Shown here one piece after another: positions 51,671 through 60,844 of a DNA stretch of 64,000 bases. This DNA is from CALGFI01 sp963786805 (GTDB lineage: Bacteria > Actinomycetota > UBA4738 > HRBIN12): NCBI GenBank assembly GCA_963786805.1, contig CAWBAK010000006.1, forward strand, positions 124,001 through 188,000, written 5' to 3'. A program made the position numbers and the translations under genes. Position 1 is the first letter of the stretch; each line of letters begins with the position of its first letter. The notes below the pieces were generated by a model, which saw nothing but the letters and a program-made list of their open reading frames with translations, ran no database searches and was not told the origin of the DNA.

Positions 51671-51924
51671 AGCGGTCACCGCTCATAACGAAGATCGCCT
51701 GGCTTGCCGGGGCCGCGACAGGCCTCTGTCGGCCGCGGGGTGGTCCCCCAGCGCCGTTCCTTGTGCCCGCGCTACCTAGCCCTCTCCATCCGCGGACAAG
51801 GCTCCACGTACAGCAGTGGCTCAGAACACTGGGATTCACCGCGAGGTGGCGGCGCTGGCCGTTCCCCATCTCCTAACCCCTCAAGTACATGAGGGGTACT
51901 AGGTGACAAACAGACAAGTCCCTC
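51671..51924. other. Intergenic region before the lipid operon's last gene
   Basis: About 250 bp between a plus-strand secreted protein and the minus-strand TetR stop. A small hairpin GAGCGG-TCA-CCGCTC at 51670-51684 may end the upstream transcript. Nothing else is recognised. Confidence 0.4.
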
Positions 51925-52530
51925 CTAGGCAGTCTGAAGCGCGCTTCTGACGAACACGACCACCTCGCGCTCCCGGCGTCGGAGGGACGCCCGGCTCCTG
52001 TCCTTTCCAACAACGGCGTGCAGGACGCTCGCCTCCGTGAGCGACCCCACGACCGCCGTGTACAGCATGAACAGCAGCAGCGCCGGGTCCTGCTCCCGGA
52101 TCTCCCCGGCATCCATCCCGGATTGCAGGAACGCGACCGCGCGCTTCCGCATCGGGTCGATCACGCTCGCGAAGCGCTCGAAGCCCTCGGCGCCGAGGCG
52201 GCCGGCCTCGCGCAGGAACATCGGGAACTCGGGCCACTCCTCGGCGAGGGCGAACACGGCATGGATCACGGCCTCGGCTCGGTCCCAGTAGGTCTCCTTG
52301 CCCTCGAGGGCCTCGGCGATCTCGTCGGCGACGCGCTGGCCGGCGGCCTGGAGGCACGCCTCGAGGAGCGCGTCCTTCGTGGGGAAGTAGTAGAGGAGCG
52401 TCTGTTTCCTGATCCCGACGGCGGTGGCGATCTGGTCGAGGCTCGCGCCCGAGTAGCCCTCGCGGCCGAACGCGCGGATCGCCTCCTCGATGAGGGCGTG
52501 CCGGCGCGTCTCGCCGCCGGTGCGGGTCAC
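51925..52530 (-). CDS. TetR/AcrR-family regulator of the lipid operon
   Basis: A 201-residue repressor. HTH: ETRRHALIEEAIRAFGREGY, SGASLDQIATAVGIRKQTLL, YYFPTKDALLEACLQAAGQR. The ligand domain has LAEEWPEFPMFLREAGRLGA and DPALLLFMLYTAVVGSLTEA. GTG 52530 lies 7 bp after the acyltransferase stop, so it is the last gene of the five-gene operon starting at 58564. Its probable operator is the CTACCG-AC-CGGTAG palindrome within the operon promoter, giving negative autoregulation. An acyl-CoA or fatty ligand is a reasonable guess. Confidence 0.86.
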   Translation of the reverse strand: MTRTGGETRRHALIEEAIRAFGREGYSGASLDQIATAVGIRKQTLLYYFPTKDALLEACLQAAGQRVADEIAEALEGKETYWDRAEAVIHAVFALAEEWPEFPMFLREAGRLGAEGFERFASVIDPMRKRAVAFLQSGMDAGEIREQDPALLLFMLYTAVVGSLTEASVLHAVVGKDRSRASLRRREREVVVFVRSALQTA

Positions 52531-52537
52531 GCGGCCA

Positions 52538-53449
52538 TCACTTCCATGCCGGCGGCTTGCCGCTCCGCTTGATCGGGCGCGTCCCCTCCCACGTCCGGAG
52601 CCAGCTCGGGCCCTGGGGGCCGCTCATCTTCGGGGTCTCGCCCTTCGCGGCCCGCTGCTGCGCCTCCCACCAACTCGTGCGGTCCTCGTCGAAGAGCTCG
52701 GCGACGGCCTGCTGCATCCGCAGGCTCAGCTGCTGGTGCGTCTCGCCCTCCTGCGGGTACAGCGGCTTGCCGTAGCGGACCCGGATCGGCGGGCGGCCGG
52801 GGCGGGGCCACGAGCGGCCCTTCGGCATCGCCTGGTACGCGCCGACGATCGCGATCGGCACGACCGGCATCTTCATGTCGAGCGCGAGGCGCGCGGTGCC
52901 GTGGCGGAAGCGCTGGAGCCAGCCGTCCTGCGACCGGGTTCCCTCGGGGAACACGATGATGTTCCAGCCCTCGCCGATCAGCTCCTTCGCCTTGTCGGTC
53001 GCGCGCTCGCCGGCGCCGCGCTCGACGGGGAACCCCCCGTAGACGAGCGCGGTGAACGCCGAGCGCCACCAGACGTCGAAGAAGTAGTCCTTCGCGGCGG
53101 CGGTCGCGGTCTTCTCGCGCCACTCCTTCGGCAGCGTGATCATGATGATCGAGGCGTCGAGGTGGCTCGAGTGGTTCGAGATGAACATCACCGGGCCCTT
53201 GACGCCCTCGAGGTTGTCGACGCCGAAGACCTCCGGCGACGTCTCGTTCCAGATGATCGTCTTCAGGCCGACGTCCACGATCACGTTGCGCGCGACGACG
53301 CCGGCATCGCTCCTGGCCCAGTCGGTCGGGAAGTCGAACGGCTTCGGCGGTCGGGTGGAGGACTCGGCGCTGCGCGGGATCATCGTGCGGCGGCCCCAGC
53401 GCCAGCCCTTGGCGACGTCGCGGATCTCGTCGGTGAGCTTCTTGCCCAT
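52538..53449 (-). CDS. 1-acyl-glycerol-3-phosphate acyltransferase-like (PlsC family)
   Basis: A 303-residue PlsC-type acyltransferase. The catalytic NHxxxxD is N92-H93...D98 in SNHSSHLDAS, and the acceptor-binding FPEGTR is at 167-172. It also has PVVPIAIVGAYQAMPKGRSW and RVRYGKPLYP. The enzyme would move an acyl group from acyl-CoA or acyl-ACP to a hydroxyl of glycerol-phosphate or a similar acceptor at the membrane. Its ATG directly abuts the stop of the upstream LarA-like gene. Within this operon its acceptor may not be the usual glycerol 3-phosphate. Confidence 0.88.
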   Translation of the reverse strand: MGKKLTDEIRDVAKGWRWGRRTMIPRSAESSTRPPKPFDFPTDWARSDAGVVARNVIVDVGLKTIIWNETSPEVFGVDNLEGVKGPVMFISNHSSHLDASIIMITLPKEWREKTATAAAKDYFFDVWWRSAFTALVYGGFPVERGAGERATDKAKELIGEGWNIIVFPEGTRSQDGWLQRFRHGTARLALDMKMPVVPIAIVGAYQAMPKGRSWPRPGRPPIRVRYGKPLYPQEGETHQQLSLRMQQAVAELFDEDRTSWWEAQQRAAKGETPKMSGPQGPSWLRTWEGTRPIKRSGKPPAWK

Positions 53450-55036
53450 CTAGCGCACGTCCGCGATCGCGAGCGGGGGCACGTGGAAGTAGCTGATCGA
53501 GGGCGAGCGCCCGACGGTCTCGCCGGCCATCTCGAGCGCGTCGCGGAAGCTCGTCGCCGGCCGGTAGCCCAGGCGCGCGCACGTCTTCGGGTCGCCGCCG
53601 ACGACGATGACGTCGCCGAGGTAGTCGAGCGCGTGCGCGCCCCAGTACCACATGTAGAACGGGTGCACGCCGTGGTACGCGTGGCTCTTGCGGTACAGGT
53701 GGATGTACCAGGGATCGGTCGCGTACTTCTCCTCGTACTTGGACTCGATCGTGGACGGGTCGTTCGTCTCGGCCAGGACCTCCTCGAAGAAGTCGACGTA
53801 CGAGGGGTGGTGCACCTGGTGGAACTCGTTCGGCACGGGGTGGAACATGATCATCGCGCCGCCGGGCCGCACGACCGGCTTGTTCCGGTACAGGTTGAAC
53901 AGGTACCCGAGCCCCAGGCAGTGGACGAGGATCGGGTTCATGATCGAGTTCACGTTGTAGGGGCTGATGTACGGCAGGCCGACGACCATGATGTCGGTCT
54001 GCCCGTTGACCTCGACGAGCTGCTGCTCGTGCAGCTTGGCCAGCGTGCGCTCGTGCACGGCCTCGGTCTCGCCGGCGTTGATCCCGGTGACGCCGGTGGG
54101 CGACTTGATCCGCGTCCAGATCTGATGCCGCATCGGCTTGGGCCCGAGCTCGTTCGCCTTCTTCGCGGCGAGGTAGGTCCCCTGCTCGAACAGCGACCAC
54201 TCCCACTCGCGCTTGTTCATGAAGCCGAACGGGTCGGGGAAGGTCTCGTTGTTCAGCGTGGTCTCGATCGTGAAGATCTTGAGGCCGTTGGACTTGAGCA
54301 GGTCGCCCATCCGCTTGCACGAGTCGTGGATCGCGCTCTTGCCCGGGCGCGGGTCCATGTACGACTTGGAGTGCAGCATCGTGTCGACGTTGTGGTGGTG
54401 CTTCACGCTGCGATAGCTGGCGAGGCCGACCGGCACGGACTTGTGGCCGCCGTCCATCGCGACGAGGTTGATGTTCACGTAGATCAGCAGGTCGGACTCC
54501 ATGGCGCGCTTGTTGAGCTCGACCTCCTCGCCCTTGTCGGTCTTGCCGACGTAGACGAGGTTGTCCCGGTCCTCCGCGTCGTGGTTCTTCAGGTCCTTCG
54601 GGTAGAACGAGCGGAAGACGCGCTCGCCGACCGCGTGCTGGATCTCGTCCGCGGTCATGCGCCGGTGGAGCGAGTTCGCCATGAAGAGCTTGATGTCCTC
54701 GACGCCCTGGCGCGCCGCGAGCTCGATGACCTCCTCGAGGACGAGCTGGCGGATGTCGGGGCTCTGCATCGGCGGCAGCGGGATCGAGATGTCGTCGATC
54801 GCGATCGTGAGCTTCATCCCGGGCTTCAGCAGCTCGCGGAGCGGCTCGCTGTCGTGCGGTTGGTCCAGGGCGTGGCGGATGGCTGCGCGGACGTTGCGGA
54901 TCCGCGGCAGCGCGTCGGGCGGATAGATCACCCGCGCGCCGAGCGGGAACTTCTGCAAGCGGAACCCCTCGCCCTCGTGCACCAGGAGCGGCGGCGTCCG
55001 CTCGTCCACCTCCAGCACGAACCCCGGTCTGGCCAT
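53450..55036 (-). CDS. LarA-like (DUF2088) protein
   Basis: A 528-residue protein related to lactate racemase LarA: LTIAIDDISIPLPPMQSPDI and RQLVLEEVIELAARQGVEDI in the N-terminal domain, ANSLHRRMTADEIQHAVGER, DLLIYVNINLVAMDGGHKSV, then GLASYRSVKHHHNVDTMLHS and MWYWGAHALDYLGDVIVVGG. LarA uses a nickel-pincer nucleotide made by LarB, LarC and LarE; none is in this window. The protein is ~100 residues longer than LarA and belongs to the broader family, so it may racemise or epimerise another hydroxy acid. AGGAGA precedes the ATG at 55036. Confidence 0.84.
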   Translation of the reverse strand: MARPGFVLEVDERTPPLLVHEGEGFRLQKFPLGARVIYPPDALPRIRNVRAAIRHALDQPHDSEPLRELLKPGMKLTIAIDDISIPLPPMQSPDIRQLVLEEVIELAARQGVEDIKLFMANSLHRRMTADEIQHAVGERVFRSFYPKDLKNHDAEDRDNLVYVGKTDKGEEVELNKRAMESDLLIYVNINLVAMDGGHKSVPVGLASYRSVKHHHNVDTMLHSKSYMDPRPGKSAIHDSCKRMGDLLKSNGLKIFTIETTLNNETFPDPFGFMNKREWEWSLFEQGTYLAAKKANELGPKPMRHQIWTRIKSPTGVTGINAGETEAVHERTLAKLHEQQLVEVNGQTDIMVVGLPYISPYNVNSIMNPILVHCLGLGYLFNLYRNKPVVRPGGAMIMFHPVPNEFHQVHHPSYVDFFEEVLAETNDPSTIESKYEEKYATDPWYIHLYRKSHAYHGVHPFYMWYWGAHALDYLGDVIVVGGDPKTCARLGYRPATSFRDALEMAGETVGRSPSISYFHVPPLAIADVR

Positions 55037-55054
55037 GTCGTCTCCTGTTTTTCC

Positions 55055-56261
55055 TCAGTCGGCCCGCGGGTCGAACGCGACCCGCAGGGTTCCCAGTTTC
55101 CCTGCCGCCAGCGCGTGGTCGATCGCCTCGCGCCAGCGGTGGAGCGGATACGTCGCGCCCACGATGCCCTCGATCGGGTTCTGGCGTGCGAGATCGACGG
55201 CGATCTCGAACGCGGAGCGCGCCTTCCCGTCCACCTTCTCGATGCCGCCCGTGTACGCGCCCACGAGCTCGAGCTCGCGGAACCACAGCGGCGTGAGGTC
55301 GGCACCGGCGCCCGGGATGCCGCTCACGACGACGCGGCCTCCGGCCCGGACGTTCCGCAGCGCCATGTCGAGCGACTTGCGCGAGCCCACGCAGTCGATC
55401 GCGACGTCGGCGCCGCCGAGCAGGAACGGCGCGCCGCGCTCGGGGCGGAGCTTCATCGCGTGGCTGGTGCGGCGGACGGCGTTCGTCGCCTCCTTCGGCT
55501 CGACCACCTCGGTGGCACCGAAGGACTCCGCCCACTCCCGCTGCTTGCCGTGCTTGGCGACGACGGTCACGCGCCCGGCTTTCGTGAGCTCCTTCAGCGC
55601 GAGGAGCGTCAGGATGCCGATCGCGCCGGCGCCGATCAGCAGGACGTTCGCGTTCGGCTGCACGTTCGCGCGGAGCGCCGTGTGGATCGCGCACGAGAGC
55701 GGCTCGACGAGCACGCCCTTGCGATCGGAGAGGTCGTCGGGGATCGGGTGCAGCTGCGAGCGGTGCGCGACGAACATCTTGCTCCACCCGCCGCCGGTGT
55801 CGGCGCAGTAGCCGGTCTGCAACCCGGCGCTCACATGGCCCGTCGTCACGCGGTCGCAGCGCCCGGTGAGGCCTTGTTTGCAGTTCTCGCACGGGTCGAG
55901 GCCGCGCGCGAGGCACGAGAGGACCGGCTGCAGCGCGACCCGCGTTCCGGCCGTGAGCTCGTCGACGTCGTCGATCAGCTCTCCGACGACCTCGTGGCCC
56001 GGGACGAACGGCAGCGAGACGAGCGGCGAGAAGTAGAAGCTCGACTTCCCGCCGATCGTGGCGAGGTCGGAGCCGCAGATCCCGCTCAGGAGCGGGCCGG
56101 ACGCGGCCCCAGCCGGGCCCGAGCGGCACCGGGTCCTTCTTGTGCACGAGCCGCATCGGCGCGAGCGGTCCGGACAGGAGGCCGGGCGCCCGGTCGCCGA
56201 TCGCGCGCGCGGTCAGGTACCGCGGCGCCGAGCGGAAGAGCTCGAGCGACTGGGTCGTCAT
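55055..56261 (-). CDS. Zinc-dependent alcohol dehydrogenase (one frameshift)
   Basis: Two frames join into a ~401-residue zinc MDR enzyme. The N-terminal part reads MTTQSLELFRSAPRYLTARA, then after the shift GICGSDLATIGGKS (catalytic Cys ligand), VPGHEVVGELIDDV (His-Glu), DPCENCKQGLTGRC (structural cysteines), GGGWSKMFVAH, NVLLIGAGAIGILTLLAL (NAD(P) loop) and DVAIDCVGSRKSLDMALR. The frame change near 56,103 fits one extra G in GGCCCGCTCC. ATG 56261 is 1 bp after the upstream stop. Probably oxidises or reduces an alcohol/aldehyde intermediate of the same pathway. Confidence 0.86.
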
Positions 56262-56262
56262 C

Positions 56263-58564
56263 TCAGCGCACCGCCGGCTTCGGGAAACGGACGCGCGGCA
56301 TGCCGCCGGACATCTCCCACTCCTCGATCGGCCACCGCCGGCGCCGCGCGACGCGCAGCAGCGCGGCGTCCGGGCTCACGGCGACAGGGTTGCCGACCGC
56401 CTTCAGCAGCGCGAGGTCCGAGTGCGAGTCGGCGTACGCGTACGAGGACTTCAGGTCGGCGCCCTCGAGCTGCGCGTACCGTCGGAGCCACGCCCCGCGC
56501 GCCTCGCCGACGAGCGGCGGCTCGGCGAGATACCCCGTGTAGACGCCGTCCTCGATCGCGAGCTTCGCGGCGACCACCTGGTCGAACAGCGGCGCGATCG
56601 GCTGCACGAACGGTTCGGCCGCGGCGGTGACGAGCATCGTCCGGTGACCGGCCTCGCGGTGCTCTCGGATGCGGCGCACGGCGGCGGCCGAGACCTTCTG
56701 GAGCATGAACTCGGACACGACCTCCTCGACGAGCTGGGCGATGCCCTCGACGCTGGCGCCCTCGTAGCGGCGGAAGAACGTGCGCAGGAACTCGCCGCGA
56801 TCGCGCCGGTCCGCCATCAGGTACGAGGGCACCCGCGAGAACACGCTGATCAGCTCGTCGGGCCACTGGTCCCAGGGGAGGTCGGCCATGCGGGACCACA
56901 CGTAGGACTCGACGACGTTCGACGGCAGGATCGTGCCCTCCATGTCGAACAGCGCGAGGACGAGCTGCTCGCGCTCGCGGATCCGCACCTGCGGCTTCAC
57001 GCGCGTGCTCGAGAGCGCGCGGAGCCCCGCGGTCACCGCCGGGCAGTGGACGTCCTGCAGGTAGTAGCGCCAGTCGATCGCGGCCGAGTCGAACGGGAAC
57101 CGCTTCTGGTCCGCCTTCGGACAGCGAGCGATACAGCCCGACCGTCCGGTCGTCCGTGTAGATGACCTCGGCCTCGGTGTAGGCGCCGTAGAGATCCGCG
57201 TACCGGCGGATGAAGTCGACGCGGCCCTTGTCGCGATCCAGGCGCCCGACCAGCTCGCGCATCTTCTTCGACTTCGGAAGGTGCGTGATCACCTTGTCCG
57301 CGAGCTCGACGGCGCGCTCGGCGCTCTTGAGCAGCCGCTCGACGCGGAGGTTGCCGGGGAACGTCCATTCCGGCACCTTCACCGTGCCTCGGCCCTGCTG
57401 GGGCAGCGGGTCGCGCTCGAAGTACTCGCGCACCCACTTGTACAGGCCCTTGAACTGCAACGGGTTCCGGGAGCCGGAGCTCACGTGGTAGTACGCGGGG
57501 CTCTCGGGCTCGGGCGGGTGCGCCGCCGCGGCGAGCATCGCGTTCACGACGAAGTCGGCCGGGATGATGTCGACGATGCCCTCGGGGATGCCGGGGAACT
57601 CCGGGATCGTGCCGCGGCCGTACGCCAGGATGATCGGCTCGGCCATCTTGAAACCCTCGATCCATCCCGGGAACGGGTGCTCGTAGCTCGACTCGATGAT
57701 CGACGGGCGAACGATCGAGAGCGGCGCGGCGTGCTTGGCGGCGAGCTCCTCGACGGCGCGCTCGCCCATCGCCTTCGTGAACGTGTAGTTGTCCGGCCAG
57801 CCGAGCGTCTGCGCTCGCGCCCGCCCGTACTGCACGAGGCGCTTGGTCACCCAGGACTTGCGCCGTTCCTCCGCGTCGTCGGAGACCGACTGCGGCCCGG
57901 CGCGGCCGTGCGACGATCGCGCCTTCTTCAGGAACGAGTCGAGGAGCTCGGGCTTGCGGCTCGCGGCCTCGACGTCCTCGCGGGCGCGGAGCGCGAGGTC
58001 GGCCTCGGTCCGCCAGTCGACGCGGTGGTCGAGCGTCGTCTCGGGGATCACGCCCTTGCGCATGCCCGCGACGTACGCGGTCGAGACGTGCAGGAGATGC
58101 GGTGCCTCGTTCGACGCCAGCACCGCCTCGTAGAAGCGGACGGCGCCGAGCAGGTTCGTGATGAAGCCCTCGTCGATCGGCGGGTCGAACGCGACCGCGG
58201 CCGCGCAGTGGATGACCACGTCGAGCCCGCCCGGCACCTCGAGGTCCTCCTGCGTGAAGTCGCCGTCGACGACCTCGACGCGCTCGTCGAGCATGGCCGT
58301 GATCCCGTCGGCGCCGACCTTGTCGCGGAGCGCGTTGAAGGTGGGACGGCCGGTGATCGACTCGACCCGGTCGCGCCCGCTCGAGCCCAGCTGCGGCCGG
58401 ACGAGCAGGGTGATCCGCGTGTCGGGGAAGTCGAGCAGGAGGCGCTCGAACACGGCCTGGCCGAGGAACCCGGTCACGCCGGTCACCAGGACGTTCTTGT
58501 CCGCCAGGAGACGAGTGATCGACGCCGGGCGCGAGCTCCGCGGGGCCGCCGCGCTCTCTACCAC
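56263..58564 (-). CDS. Fatty acyl reductase fused to a HAD-IB phosphatase domain (one frameshift)
   Basis: Two frames join into a ~766-residue fusion. Residues ~15-380 are a NAD-binding-4/SDR fatty acyl reductase: KNVLVTGVTGFLGQAVFERL (TGxxGxxG), DVVIHCAAAVAFD, HVSTAYVAGMRKG and the catalytic Tyr-Lys in NYTFTKAMGERA, followed by a FAR C-terminal 'sterile' domain (RRYADLYGAYTEAEVIYTDD). From ~500 a HAD-IB domain follows: LALFDMEGTILPSNVVESYV, MLVTAAAEPFVQP, YAYADSHSDLALLKAVGNPV. The usual DxDGT is DMEGT here, so phosphatase chemistry may be altered. Frame change near 57,122. Start GTG 58564 lies at the predicted transcription start. Confidence 0.86.
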
Positions 58565-58571
58565 TCGGCAG

Positions 58572-58600
58572 ATTATGCCTCTCTACCGGTCGGTAGACAA
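58572..58600 (-). promoter_or_regulatory. Leaderless promoter of the lipid operon with palindromic operator
   Basis: On the minus strand TTGTCT (58600-58595) and CATAAT (58577-58572) are 17 bp apart. Transcription would begin at or next to the GTG at 58564. The perfect palindrome CTACCG-AC-CGGTAG (58596-58583) lies at the -35 end of the spacer and is a typical TetR-type site, most likely that of the operon's own regulator. Confidence 0.78.
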
Positions 58601-58634
58601 GTCCGGGCTTCCGTGCCCCGCTACGCTCGCGCCC

Positions 58635-60030
58635 GTGACGAGCGAGCCCGCCCGGACCGTCTCCCCGGCCCCGCCGTGGCGCGAGGTGTTCGCCGGGTGC
58701 GCGCGGCCGGCTCACCGCGGGGCTGCTCCTGCTCGAGGCGCTCGTGGCGATCGAGTCCCTCATCGTCCTCACGATCCTGCCCGCGGTCGAAGAGGAGCTC
58801 GGAGGCCTGTCGCTCTACGGATGGACCTTCACGGCGCTGACCCTGGCGTCGTTCGCCACCGTCCCGATCGCCGGGCGGCTGACCGATCGCCTCGGGCCTG
58901 CGGCCGGTGCTCGCGTTCGCGCTCGTGCTGTACGTCGCGGGCCTGCTGATCGCCGCCGCGGCGCCCTCGATGCTCGTGCTGGTGGTGGGACGGTTCGTCC
59001 AGGGGATCGGCGGCGGGGGTCTGTACACCGTCTCGCTCGGCGCGGTGGCCAAGACCTATCCCGAACGGATCCGCCCGCGCGTGATGGCGCTCCTCGCGTC
59101 GATGTGGATCGTCCCCGGCCTGCTCGGCCCTCCGGTCGGAACCCTGATCGCCACGACGCTCGGCTGGCGCTGGGCGTTCCTCATCCCCATCCCGCTGATC
59201 GTCGTCGGCGTCCTCCTGGTCATCCCCTCGCTGCGTTCGATCGGCTCGACCCCCGACACCGAGCGGCTGCCGGTCGCCGCGAGCCTGTTGTTGATGCTCG
59301 GAGCCGGCGTCTTCCTGGCCGGCCTCACCTCGCTCAACATGCTCGAGCGTGGGACTGATCCTGGGCGGGCTCGCCGTCGCGATCCCGGCGCTGCGCCGGA
59401 TCACGCCGCGCGGCACCTTCACGGCTCGTCCCGGCCTGCCGGCGGCCGCGGCGGCCGCGTTCCTCGCCTCGTGCGCGTTCCTCGCGGTCGACGGCTTCCT
59501 GACGTTGATGCTCACGAAGGTGCGAGGGCTCTCGGTCGGCCAGGCCGGGCTCGTGATCACGGCCGCGACGGTGGCCTGGGCCGCCGGCAGCTGGTACGAG
59601 TCGCGCACCGTCGGTCGCCGCGGGGCGCGGTGGATCACGACGCTCGGCGCGGTCGTGATCGCCGTCGGGACGCTGCTCGTGGCGACGGGGCTGATCCGCG
59701 ACGTTCCGATCGTCGTCGGCGTACGTCGGATGGGGCCTCGGCGGGCTCGGGATGGGCATGGTGTTCCCGACGATCCCGCTCGCCGTGATGAGCGTCGCCA
59801 CCGAGGGACACGAGGCCGGCGAGCTCTCCTCGACGATCCTCATGGACTTCCTCGGCATCGGCATCGGCGCGGGACTCGGTGGCGCCAGCGTCGCGCTCGC
59901 CGACCGCGGCACGATCTCGCTCGAGGCCGGGATCGGCGGCGCGTTCGCGATCGGTCTGCTGTCCGCGCTCCTGCTCATCGTCGTCGCGAGGCGGTTGCCC
60001 GACGCGCGGCCGGTAGACTCGGCGGCCTGA
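58635..60030 (+). CDS. Major facilitator superfamily transporter (about four frameshifts)
   Basis: Fragments in several frames join into a ~465-residue MFS drug-efflux-like protein: TSEPARTVSPAPPWREVF, EALVAIESLIVLTILPAVEE, LASFATVPIAGRLTDRLGP (the motif A loop), VVGRFVQGIGGGGLYTVSLG, WIVPGLLGPPVGTLIATTLG, and the second half FLAVDGFLTLMLTKVRGLSV, VFPTIPLAVMSVATEGHEAG, SSTILMDFLGIGIGAGLGG. Frame changes lie near 58,710, 58,905, 59,350 and 59,735. All membrane segments are well preserved, pointing to sequencing error. GTG 58635 begins the chain, divergent from the lipid operon with 70 bp between starts. Its TGA overlaps the MazG-like ATG. Confidence 0.8.
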
Positions 60031-60320
60031 TGGAGATCGCGGAGCTGCAACGAACGCTGCATCGCACGTACTACGAGCGCGACATGAAGCGCGGCCCCGA
60101 CGCCACGTTCCGCTGGCTCACCGAGGAGGTCGGAGAGCTCGCGAGGGCGCTTCGGAACGGCGCGCGCGACGAGCTCGTGCACGAGTTCTCCGACGTGATC
60201 GCCTGGCTCGCCTCGCTCGCGAACCTGTTGAACGTCGATCTCGACGAGGCCGCGGCTCGCTACGCGAACGGGTGCCCGAAGTGCGGGGCTTCCCCGTGCA
60301 CGTGCGCGTTCGCGCCATGA
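60030..60320 (+). CDS. MazG-like nucleotide pyrophosphohydrolase with Cys-rich tail
   Basis: A 96-residue all-alpha NTP pyrophosphohydrolase fold: FRWLTEEVGELARALRNGAR and DELVHEFSDVIAWLASLANL, giving the EExxE and ExxD metal site. The C-terminus has a tight cysteine cluster (NGCPKCGASPCTCAFAP) that could bind zinc. Such proteins remove non-canonical NTPs. The ATG overlaps the MFS stop by one base (TGATG), so it is translationally coupled. Confidence 0.85.
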   Translation: MEIAELQRTLHRTYYERDMKRGPDATFRWLTEEVGELARALRNGARDELVHEFSDVIAWLASLANLLNVDLDEAAARYANGCPKCGASPCTCAFAP

Positions 60321-60347
60321 GCGTCCCGCGGCGACCGCGCTGAAGCG

Positions 60348-60834
60348 GTGGGCCTCGACTACACGATCCGGGCGGCGACCGTCGAGGACTGGCCACAGGT
60401 GGCCGGCCTCCTCGTCGAGCTCGGCCGCGACGTGTCGCCCTCGGCGACCACGAACCCGTCGTACGTGATCCGCTTCGGCGGTCACCTCGCGCTCCGCGAG
60501 TCGCGAACCCTGGTCGCCGAGGAGCTCGGCGGTCGGCTGCTCGGGTTCCTCGACCTGGAGTTCCGCCAGCGCCTCGGCCATCCCCGGCCGCAGGCGTGGG
60601 TGAACGACCTCGTCGTGACCGAACCGGTCCGAGGGCAAGGGGTCGGAACGGCGTTGATGAAGGAAGCCGAGGTCCTCGCGCGCAAGCGCGGGTGCTTCCG
60701 CATGTCGCTCGAGACGAGCGGGTGGCGCGAGGCGACCCACCGCTTCTACGAGGGCGACGGGCTGGGTCGACAACGGCAAGTGGTTCGTGAAGCTGCTCGA
60801 CGAGTCGAAGGGCGGCGGGGGCTACAACGAGTAG
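60348..60834 (+). CDS. GNAT-family N-acetyltransferase (one frameshift)
   Basis: Two frames join into a ~162-residue GNAT protein: YTIRAATVEDWPQVAGLLVE, HLALRESRTLVAEELGGRLL, GFLDLEFRQRLGHPRPQAWV, NDLVVTEPVRGQGVGTALMK (the acetyl-CoA R/QxxGxG/A loop QGVGTA), CFRMSLETSGWREATHRFYE, then after the shift WFVKLLDESKGG. The frame change is near 60,763. GTG 60348 is 27 bp after the MazG-like gene. The substrate is unknown. It converges on asd. Confidence 0.84.
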
Positions 60835-60844
60835 CCGATGACGA

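Noticed and set aside
53450..55036. A true lactate racemase system
   Set aside because: The LarA-like protein is longer than LarA, and larB, larC and larE are not in the window. I keep it as a LarA-like protein.
52490..56542. A 1350-codon open frame on the plus strand opposite the lipid operon
   Set aside because: It is antisense to four well-conserved genes, is rich in Arg, Asp, Val and Leu as expected of a GC-rich shadow frame, and has no family motif.
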